Source: Sphingobacteriia bacterium
GTDB taxonomy: Bacteria > Bacteroidota > Bacteroidia > Chitinophagales > Chitinophagaceae
NCBI GenBank assembly: GCA_017304675.1
Contig: JAFKLS010000020.1
Location: forward strand, 196,724-260,723
Direction: 5' to 3'
DNA: 64,000 nt
The notes beneath the pieces are model-generated. The model saw only the letters and a program-made list of their open reading frames with translations. It was not told the DNA's origin and did not search any database. This document shows, piece by piece, positions 26,608 through 35,253 of this stretch (the first letter of the stretch is position 1; the number at the start of each line of letters is the position of its first letter). Both the position numbers and the translations under genes were made by a program.

Positions 26608-29004
26608 TTAAATAGTAAACCTTTTTTTGCTTTTGCTTTCTTCTGTATTATACCCATACCCGTAGCCATAGCCATAACCATAACCATATTTAGCTGAAGC
26701 CTTTCTGCGTACATCATTAATAACGGTGTATAAATGCGGAGCTTTTCCTGAAAGTTTTAATTCATCTATAAATGCCAAGTGTTGTTTATAGGTGTAGTTC
26801 TGCCTTATAACATATAAAACAGCATCAGTAAAAGGTGCAAGCAACAATGCATCTGCAACAACACCTACCGGAGGCGCATCAATAATAATTATATCGTACC
26901 TGGCCTTTAAATACGTTATCAGGTCGGCAGTTTTGTTGCTTCCCAATAACTCGGCAGGATTAGGGGGTACAGGTCCGGAAGTGATTACATCTATTTTATC
27001 GTCGAGACCCGATCTAACAATTACATCGTTAGGCTCTATTGCTGTTGCAATATAATTGGTAAACCCGGCAGTAGATTGTATTTGCAGGTTACGTGCCAGC
27101 TTCGGTTTACGAAGATCCAACTCAAGCAACACCACTTTTTTACCTGAAGAAGCATAAGCCAGGCCTAAGTTAGTTGCAATGAACGATTTACCTTCTCCAC
27201 TAATACTCGATGTTAACAGTATAACACCACATTTCTGCTGAGGCAATATAAACTGCAGATTAGTTCTCAATGCCCTGAATTGCTCTGCAACAACAGATCT
27301 CGATTTCTCGTTATACACCAATGTGATGCCTGAACGATTGTGATCAATCTCTCCCACATTAGGTGTTTTCGTTTGCATTAAATACTTTATCTCAGAAAGA
27401 TCTGTTAATCTGTTATTGAACAAATTGTATATGTTACTAATACCTATCGGTATTAAGAGTCCTAAGAACAATCCGCCGAAAATAATAAACGTCTTTTTAG
27501 GGCTTACAGGATCGATGGTTGATTTTGGTTTGTCTATCACCCTAACACTCGCAATATTTGATGCTTTTGTAACAGCCACTTCTTCTTTTTTCTGCAAGAG
27601 GAATACAAACAAAGCCTGCTTCAATTCCTGTTGACGGCTTAAATTAAGAAAGGTTCGTTCGTTAGCCGGAACAGTGGCTATATATTTGTTTAAAGTGTTG
27701 TTTTCAGTTCGTATTTTCTTTAAGCCAGTTCTAATAACCACTAACTGGTTTGTTAAACTGGTTATTAAATCTTTACGGGTATTATTGATTTGCTGATCTA
27801 TGTTTATAACCAAAGGATTGTTATCAGTACCTGCCAACCCCATTCTTTCTCTTTGTAAAAGCAGCCCGTTATACTTTTCCATTAATGCAAGAAAAGTGGG
27901 GTCTGGGTTGGTTATAATAGATGGAACAGGCCTTTTGTTATTACGAACATCCTGCACATATTCCAACATAGTTTGGGTAACCTGCTCCTGAACAGAAGCT
28001 TTGCTCTCATCCTTTGCGTAATCGGCTTCTTTTTGGAGTACAAGCTGTGCTTGTGTTGTTATATCTGCAAGATGATGATTGGTTTTGAAATTCTCTATAT
28101 TTTGCTCTATTGATGCCAGCTCATTGCTTACCACTGCCAGCCTGTTATTAATAAAGTCTACCGTGCTATCAGCAAATGCATTTTTTTGTTCTATATTATC
28201 TCTTATATAATCGCGGATGAGTATGTTCAATATTTCAACTCCTTTATTAGGAATGGAACTTTTTAACTCAAGGTTAATGGTAGTTACGAGTTTGTTAGGG
28301 ATATCAACATTTAATTCTTTCTCAAGAGATTCAACAATTGCATTAACAGAAGTAAGCGCAAAACCATATTTTATCTTGTTATCATAATTGTCGTTTATAG
28401 AATCAATCCTTAACCTGGAAAAACGGCTTTTAAAAGGCTGCCCCATTGTTACAGTATAAATACTATCCAATTTTCTTCCGTTAAAACTGTTCTTCTCTTC
28501 TATTTTTAATTCGGTGCCTTTTTTTGAGAGGATGGTGAACAATGAATTTTTTATAGAATCAATATCGGATAATACAGTTGTTTTAAACCAACAATCTTTG
28601 AAAAGCTCTACTTTATGTACCGTGCCAATATCATAATAAGTTGTAAACAGCTCCAAGTCTTTTACCACTGCCATTTTCAGGTCTTTGGTTTGCAATATTT
28701 GAGCTTCATTATCTACAGAGCTTTTCATATCGAATATTGAACTGAAGCTTTTTAAAAGATTAGAAGGTTGCCCAAGCATTCCTCCACCCTTATCAGGATC
28801 TTGTACCAGTACTGTTGCGTTCACCTTATACATACGCGTTGCATAACGCAAGTATAGTACTGACAATCCCCCGCAAATAACAATGGAGAGAACAAACCAA
28901 TACCAATTATCTATAAATAAAGCGATATACTTTTTTAGAATATCCTCATCCTTTCCCTTTTTTTCTAATTTCAATTCAGTATTATTCGTTATAACAGTAT
29001 TCAT
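26608..29004 (-). CDS. Polysaccharide co-polymerase with fused bacterial tyrosine kinase (Wzc-like)
   Basis: The ATG at 29004 gives 798 residues and avoids an overlap with the export gene upstream. It has a Wzz-like domain with TM1 (about residues 35-55), a long coiled-coil periplasmic region and TM2 near residue 500. The cytoplasmic BY-kinase domain follows, with Walker A SGEGKS (K606), Walker A' LLELDLRKPKL and Walker B IIIIDAPPVG (D709). The C-terminal tail carries seven tyrosines in alternating Tyr-Gly order, the expected autophosphorylation cluster. It controls polymer length and export with the Wza-like protein encoded 10 bases upstream. Confidence 0.95.
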   Translation of the reverse strand: MNTVITNNTELKLEKKGKDEDILKKYIALFIDNWYWFVLSIVICGGLSVLYLRYATRMYKVNATVLVQDPDKGGGMLGQPSNLLKSFSSIFDMKSSVDNEAQILQTKDLKMAVVKDLELFTTYYDIGTVHKVELFKDCWFKTTVLSDIDSIKNSLFTILSKKGTELKIEEKNSFNGRKLDSIYTVTMGQPFKSRFSRLRIDSINDNYDNKIKYGFALTSVNAIVESLEKELNVDIPNKLVTTINLELKSSIPNKGVEILNILIRDYIRDNIEQKNAFADSTVDFINNRLAVVSNELASIEQNIENFKTNHHLADITTQAQLVLQKEADYAKDESKASVQEQVTQTMLEYVQDVRNNKRPVPSIITNPDPTFLALMEKYNGLLLQRERMGLAGTDNNPLVINIDQQINNTRKDLITSLTNQLVVIRTGLKKIRTENNTLNKYIATVPANERTFLNLSRQQELKQALFVFLLQKKEEVAVTKASNIASVRVIDKPKSTIDPVSPKKTFIIFGGLFLGLLIPIGISNIYNLFNNRLTDLSEIKYLMQTKTPNVGEIDHNRSGITLVYNEKSRSVVAEQFRALRTNLQFILPQQKCGVILLTSSISGEGKSFIATNLGLAYASSGKKVVLLELDLRKPKLARNLQIQSTAGFTNYIATAIEPNDVIVRSGLDDKIDVITSGPVPPNPAELLGSNKTADLITYLKARYDIIIIDAPPVGVVADALLLAPFTDAVLYVIRQNYTYKQHLAFIDELKLSGKAPHLYTVINDVRRKASAKYGYGYGYGYGYGYNTEESKSKKRFTI

Positions 29005-29014
29005 TCCAAAACAA

Positions 29015-29905
29015 TTATTTTGCTCTTGTGGCAATAATGATCAGTAAAGACAATATAGAAGTGGCAATAGTGGTGCCGATAGTAATTCGCCTGGTTTGTT
29101 CAACATCCATAGCTGCAATTTTTTCTTTTGCAGGTTCTACATAAACAACATCGTTCTGGCGCAAATAATAATAAGGCTTATCTAATAACTGGTGGCTGTT
29201 TAAATTAATCCTGTTCATCTGTTTTACTCCTGCAGAATCCCTGATCAGTAAAACATTTTCTCTACGGCCGTAAATGGTTAAATCACCTGCAAGTGCCAGT
29301 GCATCTAAAACAGTGTTCTGTTCGTTTACCAAATTATAAGTGCCTGGTTTTTGCACTTCACCCAAAACATTCACTCGTAAGTTGGCAAATTTAACTGCCA
29401 CCACCGGGTCTTTATAGTAGTAAGAAGTTTTATTGCGGATAAGGTTTTGTAAGCTATCAATGGTTAAATCCAAAACTTTTACAGAACCAATCATGGGCAA
29501 GCTGATGTTTCCAAAAGCATTTACTACATAAGAATTCATAGGCGAGTTGCCGGTGTTTCCCGATGCCAGGTTCATTCCATTGTTATTCATTTGCGTAATG
29601 GCATTGGCAGCCGTGGCACCAATGCTACTTCCTACAACCCCCATTGATTGGTTAAATACAGCATTAGCAGCAGGATCTATTGTTACAATAGAAATATACA
29701 ATGCGTCGCCCGGCTGTATTTGCAACGGTTTAAAAGAGGCAGTAGGAACAAACTTGAAAGTGGCAGAATCAGGAATATCTTTGAAATATGCCACATTGTG
29801 ATACGTTTTACAGGAAGATTGGATAGCAAAAACGAGGAGTAAAAAATAGAATTGGCATCGATTGCGGAATGCAAATAAAGCCTTCAAATGCTGGGGCACA
29901 AACAT
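29015..29905 (-). CDS. Wza-like polysaccharide export lipoprotein
   Basis: The 296-residue protein has a signal with lipobox Cys32 (IQSSC), the polysaccharide biosynthesis/export domain (LQIQPGDALYISIVTIDP), an SLBB segment (VNVLGEVQKPGTYNL followed by TVLDALALAGDL) and a C-terminal hydrophobic helix (TIGTTIATSILSLLIIIATRAK). It is shorter than E. coli Wza, as is common in Bacteroidota. It would form the outer membrane exit for the polymer. It is the first gene of the leftward exopolysaccharide operon and is preceded by a 1.1-kb non-coding region that should hold the promoter. Confidence 0.93.
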   Translation of the reverse strand: MFVPQHLKALFAFRNRCQFYFLLLVFAIQSSCKTYHNVAYFKDIPDSATFKFVPTASFKPLQIQPGDALYISIVTIDPAANAVFNQSMGVVGSSIGATAANAITQMNNNGMNLASGNTGNSPMNSYVVNAFGNISLPMIGSVKVLDLTIDSLQNLIRNKTSYYYKDPVVAVKFANLRVNVLGEVQKPGTYNLVNEQNTVLDALALAGDLTIYGRRENVLLIRDSAGVKQMNRINLNSHQLLDKPYYYLRQNDVVYVEPAKEKIAAMDVEQTRRITIGTTIATSILSLLIIIATRAK

Positions 29906-30307
29906 GTTTATTTTTTTTGGAAAGGCAAATTATTTCCCTGGTGATGGCTACATCACAGAACATTTGCAATAGTAAAATTTAGAAAACTTAGAGAGATTAC
30001 TTCACATTAAATAAGTTCAATGCGAAATATCAAAAAAAGGGTTAGCAGAAGGGGCTGAAGGGGGTAATCGACTGTCGTTTGAAAAATATTGCCGAATGAG
30101 TATTGTAAGTATTAAGGTTATTAGTTTTTACAAACGGCTCCGCCAATCTCAGTCACAAGAGACTATTTTTTACAACGACAATTTATTACGGATTAACGTA
30201 GCGCAATGATACGCACCTGTGCCCTCTTGTACAGTATTCATTTTCCCGATGGTTATATAAAATTTCCGAAACAGTCATATTAGCTTTCGAAGGCCGCCTT
30301 TTAGAGA

Positions 30308-30445
30308 AAATAAATCAATTTAATTTATTTAATTAAAATAATATTATATACATATTATATTTAATTAATTAAATTTAATCAACTCTGTATTGAGTTTTGT
30401 ATTTAAATAATTAATTAATTAGATATTAATAATTTATTAATTAAC
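30308..30445. other. AT-rich island
   Basis: This is an almost pure A+T stretch with repeated ATTAATTAATT and TTTAATTAA words, far above the local average. It could be a DNA-bending or nucleoid-protein binding region, an easily melted element, or just degenerate intergenic DNA. Confidence 0.5.
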
Positions 30446-30489
30446 ACCCAATAGTTTAAATTGAATAGTAATTGTTCGTCTTTTATGTA

Positions 30490-30520
30490 GTATAAATACT
30501 ACTACAAGTAGTATTTATAC
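30490..30520. promoter_or_regulatory. Perfect 14-bp inverted repeat, possible operator
   Basis: GTATAAATACTACT (30490-30503) and AGTAGTATTTATAC (30507-30520) form a perfect inverted repeat with a 3-nt centre. The short spacer and lack of a T-run fit a dimeric DNA-binding site better than a terminator. It lies about 590 bp upstream of wza and 460 bp past the end of the EF-G-like gene. Confidence 0.5.
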
Positions 30521-30707
30521 AATTGCGTTTGCTTTGCCGTTCCAAGCGTTGCAAATACCGTAAAACTCTCGAGGAAAACAGGTTGTTGAAGGGGTTGCGT
30601 GAGCTTTAATAAACAGATTCCCCTTTTCACGCCAAATGTGTATCCATATAATTTACAAGTAAGTGGTTTCACCTGTTCAACAGAAGCCTATGGATATTAA
30701 AAAAATT

Positions 30708-30729
30708 GGCCCTTTTAGAAAAAAGGGCC
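30708..30729 (-). terminator. Leftward intrinsic terminator
   Basis: GGCCCTTTT (30708-30716) pairs with AAAAGGGCC (30721-30729) around a 4-nt loop. On the minus strand the hairpin is followed by a T-rich tract (30698-30707). It lies about 250 bases past the stop of the leftward EF-G-like gene and would end that transcript. Confidence 0.75.
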
Positions 30730-30981
30730 TCTACTGAAAAACCTTGATGACCGTAGTCATAACTTATAATACTATTGTAAGAATAGAGTGTTTTTTTCTA
30801 TTGTTTATTGCTGTTTTCCTATTAGTGAAATCTAATTTCCCAAATACAGTTTTTATATTGCGAGAACGTTTATTGTACATCACTTGATTCTTACATTTAA
30901 GTATAATAGGCAGAAAATTACATTGTAAATATTGCACGTTCAGCCTTCACTCAAGTATTTAATTTTTCCTCAAAGACAATG

Positions 30982-33117
30982 TCAGGCATATTCTTCTACA
31001 GTATGTTTGCTGTACATATCTGCAAGCTTCTGCTGAACATCAGAAGCAACTGGAGCATACTTTTCAAAAACCATAGTAAATCTTGCCCGCCCCTGTGTAA
31101 TACCTCTGAGTGCTGAAGAATAGTGATGCATTTGCGCTAATGGTACTTTGGCAGTAATTTTTTGAAAATGGTTTTCCGCCTCCATACCTTCTACTACTCC
31201 CATTCTTGTTTGCAGATCTCCAATCACCACTCCTACCAGATCATCCGGGCAAAGCACAGTTATTTTATAAATGGGTTCTAACAATTGAGGTCTTGCTTTT
31301 AAAAAAGCTTGTCTGAAAGCCTGCAAACCGGCAATCTTAAAAGAAATATCGTTACTATCAACCGGATGCATTTTACCATCAAACACACTTACCCTAATAT
31401 CTCTTGCATAACTACCGGTAAGGGGCCCATTTTCCATTTTTTCCATTACTCCTTTTAAAATAGAAGGTAAGAAGCGGGTGTCAATGGCTCCACCTACAAT
31501 GCAATTATAGAATACCAGTTTCCCACCCCAATTCAGTTCAATTGTTTCTTTACCTCGTACTGTTAATCCTAAAGGTTCGGGCATACCCTCCTGCCAGGGC
31601 TCTATTCTTATACTTACTTCACCAAACTGGCCGGCACCGCCACTTTGTTTCTTATGCCTGTAATTTGCATCGGCTGCAGTTTGAATGGTTTCCCGATAAG
31701 GTATTTTAGGAGCGGAAAACAGAACTTCCAATTTATGAACGTGCTTGATTTTCCATTCAATTACCTGCAAATGCAATTCGCCCTGGCAATGAATTAATGT
31801 TTGCTTCAATTCAGGAGATACTTCAAAGCCAATGGTTGCATCTTCTTCAGTTAAAACATGTAAGGCCTGTGCCAGTTTTTCTTCATCGCCTTTATTCACG
31901 GTGCTTATAGCTACCGTAAGATTTGGTGATGGAAATGCAATAGGCATCAACTCAATATCTGCTCCCTTTTCATGCAAGGTATTGTTCACATGCGTTGAGC
32001 GCAGTTTTAAAGTAGCACCAATATCGCCTGCAACTAATTCCTGTACTGATATCCTGTTGCGACCTTCCAGCAATAATAATTGGTTCAATTTTTCCGTTAC
32101 ACCCGTATTCTCGTTCACCAATTCACTGCCTGCCTTAACAATTCCACTATACACTTTAAACAAGCTTAACTCACCAATATGAGGTTCTATAATGGTTTTA
32201 TAAATAAAAATACAGGCAGGGCCGTTTGAATTACAGTGTAAGGTTTTACCGTTTTTTAGTGGTTGTGGTGGCATTTCACTTGCAAGAGGGCAAACATTAT
32301 CTATAAAACTCATAATCCTGCCGACTCCCATATTGAGTTCGGCAGAAGCACAGAATACAGGGAAAATATCGTGCTTGATCATTGACTGATGCAATCCTTC
32401 ACGCATATCGTTTTCATCGAGTGTTCCTAATTCAAAATATTTTTCCATTAGTCGCTCATCGTTAGCGGCAATCACTTCCACCAATTCCTTATGCAGTTGA
32501 TCTGCTTTTTCCTTTTCACTATCCGGAATAGGTAATTTCCGGGGCTTTCCTCCCTCTGGTGCAAATACATACATTACCATGTTTAATATGTCTATTATGG
32601 AATTAAAGCCTGCACCTGTTGTAAGCGGATACTGCACCGTTACAACATTATTACCAAAATGTTGTTTGGCTTCAAGCAATGTTTTATCAAAGTCGGCATC
32701 TTCATAATCCAAATAATTAAACACAAAAAAAGCAGGTGTTTTAAACCGGCAGGTATAATCCCAAATAATGTTTGTACCCACTTCTACCCCGTTTGCAGTA
32801 TTAATGAGTATAATTCCTGTATCTGCTACCCGCAGAGCACTGATTACTTCTCCTGCAAAATCGTCGTAGCCGGGCGTATCAATAATATTAATCTTATACC
32901 CTTTCCATGGTGTATGCATAAGGGAAGCAAAAACCGAGCTGCCCCTTTCCAATTCAAGATCGTTATAATCACTTATGGTATTCTTTGCATTTACAGTACC
33001 CCTTTTTTTAGTAACATCTGCATCAAATAACATACATTCTGCAAAAGTTGTTTTACCACAACCCGCATGCCCAAGCAGGGCAATACTTTTTACATGATTA
33101 CTATCTATACTGGCCAT
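30982..33117 (-). CDS. EF-G-like translational GTPase paralogue
   Basis: The ATG at 33117 (MASIDSNHVKSIALLGHAG) is preferred to a TTG three codons upstream and gives 711 residues. It has G1 GHAGCGKTT (residues 16-24), G3 DTPGYDDF, EF-G domain II, and domains III-V including YRHKKQSGGAGQFGEV in domain IV. The G4 motif reads NYLD in place of NKxD, so the Lys is lost. This is a second EF-G-type factor distinct from housekeeping FusA, similar to the EF-G2-like paralogues found in many Bacteroidota. A ribosome-linked role is likely but unproven. It is not a TetM-type resistance protein by any feature seen. Confidence 0.85.
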   Translation of the reverse strand: MASIDSNHVKSIALLGHAGCGKTTFAECMLFDADVTKKRGTVNAKNTISDYNDLELERGSSVFASLMHTPWKGYKINIIDTPGYDDFAGEVISALRVADTGIILINTANGVEVGTNIIWDYTCRFKTPAFFVFNYLDYEDADFDKTLLEAKQHFGNNVVTVQYPLTTGAGFNSIIDILNMVMYVFAPEGGKPRKLPIPDSEKEKADQLHKELVEVIAANDERLMEKYFELGTLDENDMREGLHQSMIKHDIFPVFCASAELNMGVGRIMSFIDNVCPLASEMPPQPLKNGKTLHCNSNGPACIFIYKTIIEPHIGELSLFKVYSGIVKAGSELVNENTGVTEKLNQLLLLEGRNRISVQELVAGDIGATLKLRSTHVNNTLHEKGADIELMPIAFPSPNLTVAISTVNKGDEEKLAQALHVLTEEDATIGFEVSPELKQTLIHCQGELHLQVIEWKIKHVHKLEVLFSAPKIPYRETIQTAADANYRHKKQSGGAGQFGEVSIRIEPWQEGMPEPLGLTVRGKETIELNWGGKLVFYNCIVGGAIDTRFLPSILKGVMEKMENGPLTGSYARDIRVSVFDGKMHPVDSNDISFKIAGLQAFRQAFLKARPQLLEPIYKITVLCPDDLVGVVIGDLQTRMGVVEGMEAENHFQKITAKVPLAQMHHYSSALRGITQGRARFTMVFEKYAPVASDVQQKLADMYSKHTVEEYA

Positions 33118-33152
33118 ATATAACAATTAACAAATGATAGAATAAATAAAAA

Positions 33153-33179
33153 AGCCAACTCGTATAATGCAAGTTGGCT
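33153..33179 (-). terminator. Leftward terminator after the 118-residue gene
   Basis: AGCCAACT (33153-33160) and AGTTGGCT (33172-33179) form an 8-bp stem. On the minus strand it runs into a T-rich tract (33143-33152). It lies directly after the stop of the leftward small helical protein and separates it from the EF-G-like gene. Confidence 0.8.
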
Positions 33180-33194
33180 CATGATGTAGCAATG

Positions 33195-33551
33195 CTATGA
33201 TTTTATGAAACTGTGGAAATCTGATTCAAGATCATTTAAGTCTCCCACAAGAACATCGAATTTTTCTTTAAGATAATGGTGCGGTATGCGATGCCCGAAG
33301 TTGGGATGCCTTTCTGCTTCCTGTACATGGTGTTTTATTTCATGTTTCAGGTCGTGCACATTGATGAGTTGAATATGAAACTGGTTATGAAAATGTTCTA
33401 TGCCAACCAATATATCTTTATTGGTTTTTCCCGGAGCGAAATAATATAATTCGTTTTTTAGCTCATTTAATTTTTCCCTGTAAGATGCTAAAGTGCCATG
33501 CCACTCGTTACACTCTGATATGAGTGCTTTATGCTGTGCTTCTGTAACCAT
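33195..33551 (-). CDS. Small helical protein of unknown function
   Basis: The 118-residue protein looks entirely alpha-helical, rich in His, Glu, Lys and Leu with heptad-like spacing (ECNEWHGTLASYREKLNELKNELYYF, HDLKHEIKHHVQEAERH). It has no signal peptide or membrane segment. I do not recognise a family. The helical-bundle look and many His/Glu residues could suggest metal or stress roles, but that is only impression. It is leftward and has its own terminator, so it is probably monocistronic. Confidence 0.7.
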   Translation of the reverse strand: MVTEAQHKALISECNEWHGTLASYREKLNELKNELYYFAPGKTNKDILVGIEHFHNQFHIQLINVHDLKHEIKHHVQEAERHPNFGHRIPHHYLKEKFDVLVGDLNDLESDFHSFIKS

Positions 33552-33806
33552 AAGGATTGATTTTGAGTTATTGAATTAATTGTAAACAACCAAAAGTTTG
33601 TTAACAATTGTGTTATTAAATGTCAATACAAACAAGCATCAAATTCATGATAAGAATCATCCATCCAACTTCCAAAGAACATGATGTTTTATTTTTTGCA
33701 ACAAAAAAATCCAAAACTGTAATGAATCATTATGCTATGGCAATGGAAAGACAAGAAATCTCAACTTCGTTGCAATAAAATAACATGCTTAGAGAATCTC
33801 CGGGGC

Positions 33807-33814
33807 TATTTTTG
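33807..33814 (+). promoter_or_regulatory. -7 promoter element overlapping a possible leaderless start
   Basis: TATTTTTG matches TAnnTTTG exactly and ends 5 bases before the ATG at 33820. Transcription would start at or next to the start codon. No -33 TTG is seen at 19 bp. Confidence 0.45.
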
Positions 33815-33819
33815 CTTGT

Positions 33820-35145
33820 ATGAAAGTTAAGACAATTCTTGTAATATTAACCATGTTACCGGGTTTATTTTATCTGCATGCGCAAGACTCTACGGGTAAT
33901 AAAAAACTCTCTTTGCACTGGCAAGCTACTATAATACCGCAATATCATTTTGCATTTAAAGCCAGCTATAGCGGAGATAACAGCATGCTTACCTCCGAGC
34001 CTGTAAAAACCTCCTTAACTTCTACCTTGTTTGCAACATATAAACCTTTTAAACAGGGCTATATTGTGTTTAACCCAGAAATTGCAGGCGGTAAAGGGTT
34101 AAGCCAAACCCTTGGTGCAGCAGGTTTTCCCAATGGTGAAATTTACAGGGTAGGCGATCCAAAGCCACAAATATTTATTGCACGTCTTTATTACGAACAT
34201 CATTTCCCTTTATCGGACAGAAAAGAGAAGATTGAAGATGATGAAAACCAGGTTGCAGAGGTAACGAATGCAGACTATGCTTCTATATCGGTAGGTAAAT
34301 TCTCTTTATCAGATTTTTTTGATGCTTCAGAAATCTGCAACGATCCCCGTACACAATTTTTAAACTGGGCACTGATGGGTAGCGGCTCATGGGATTACCC
34401 TGCCAATACAAGGGGTTATACCATGGGGGCTGTTATTCAAATGATTTACAAAGATTTTCACCTGAGAGGCGCTTTAACTACCGTACCTATTGAAGCCAAC
34501 GGGCCAGATCTCCAGTTTATCTGGAACAAGGCAATGGGAAGTGTTATAGAATTTGAAAAGAAGCATCTGATCACTTATAAAAGAAAGGATACTTATACAG
34601 ATGCATCCATAGGTGTTTACCAGAATATCGCACATATGGGCAATTATGCATTAACACTTCAAAACACAGTTCCCGGAACCACTCCGGATATTACTGCCAC
34701 CAGGGCTTACGGAAGAACTAAAACAGGATTCTATATCAGTATTGATAACCATATTGGGAAGCTGCATCATTATGTTAATTATAACTGGAGTGATGGAAAA
34801 AATGAAGCATGGGCCTTTACAGAGATTGACAGAAGCATAGCCACCGGTTTTAAACTGGATGGTACAATATGGAAAAGGAAAAAAGACTTTATTGGTATTG
34901 CCTATGTTAATAATGGTTTATCGAACGATCATAAAAATTACCTGGCAGCAGGAGGATATGGTTTCATTATTGGCGATGGGAAACTGAATTACGGCCACGA
35001 ACAGATAGTAGAAACTTATTACGCTTACAGCGTTAACCGTTTTTTTACCGTTAGCGCCAATTACCAGTTTATCAACCATCCTGCTTATAATAAAGACAGA
35101 GGCCCTGTGCATGTTGCTTCTTTAAGGTTCCATTTTGAACTCTAA
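33820..35145 (+). CDS. OprB-like carbohydrate-selective porin, paralogue of 10898-12244
   Basis: The 441-residue protein has a signal peptide ending near YLHAQ and a beta-barrel body. It shares long blocks with the porin at 10898: DPRTQFLNWA, WDYPANTRGYTMGAV, DHKNYLAAGGYGFIIGDGKLNYG and the ending YNKDRGPVHV. Unlike that copy it stands alone, with its own -7 element. The two are clear paralogues kept about 23 kb apart. The family is named for carbohydrate uptake across the outer membrane, but the substrate here is unknown. Confidence 0.82.
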   Translation: MKVKTILVILTMLPGLFYLHAQDSTGNKKLSLHWQATIIPQYHFAFKASYSGDNSMLTSEPVKTSLTSTLFATYKPFKQGYIVFNPEIAGGKGLSQTLGAAGFPNGEIYRVGDPKPQIFIARLYYEHHFPLSDRKEKIEDDENQVAEVTNADYASISVGKFSLSDFFDASEICNDPRTQFLNWALMGSGSWDYPANTRGYTMGAVIQMIYKDFHLRGALTTVPIEANGPDLQFIWNKAMGSVIEFEKKHLITYKRKDTYTDASIGVYQNIAHMGNYALTLQNTVPGTTPDITATRAYGRTKTGFYISIDNHIGKLHHYVNYNWSDGKNEAWAFTEIDRSIATGFKLDGTIWKRKKDFIGIAYVNNGLSNDHKNYLAAGGYGFIIGDGKLNYGHEQIVETYYAYSVNRFFTVSANYQFINHPAYNKDRGPVHVASLRFHFEL

Positions 35146-35253
35146 ATAGTTGATTTACATTATTCACTTTTTTTTAATTAACTTTTGAACCTATAGATAG
35201 TCAAACATTTCGGACGGGGAAACATTTATCGTTCATTATTAAACCATGCTGAA

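Larger units (their letters stand above)
29906..30981. other. 1.1-kb non-coding region upstream of the exopolysaccharide operon
   Basis: No credible ORF is present on either strand. The region holds an AT-rich island (about 30308-30445) rich in TTAATTAA-like words, a perfect inverted repeat (30490-30520) and a leftward terminator (30708-30729). The left part (29906-30300) is the probable regulatory region for the leftward wza-wzc operon. I could not find a full TAnnTTTG match there on the minus strand. Confidence 0.6.

Noticed and set aside
30048..30075. GGGGCTGAAGG... resembling the 5' end of tmRNA
   Set aside because: The GGGGCTG start is followed by unrelated sequence, and there is no matching tRNA-like 3' half or tag ORF within 400 bases.
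30982..33117. TetM-like ribosomal protection protein
   Set aside because: The sequence follows EF-G2-like paralogues, with no mobile context or TetM-specific features seen.
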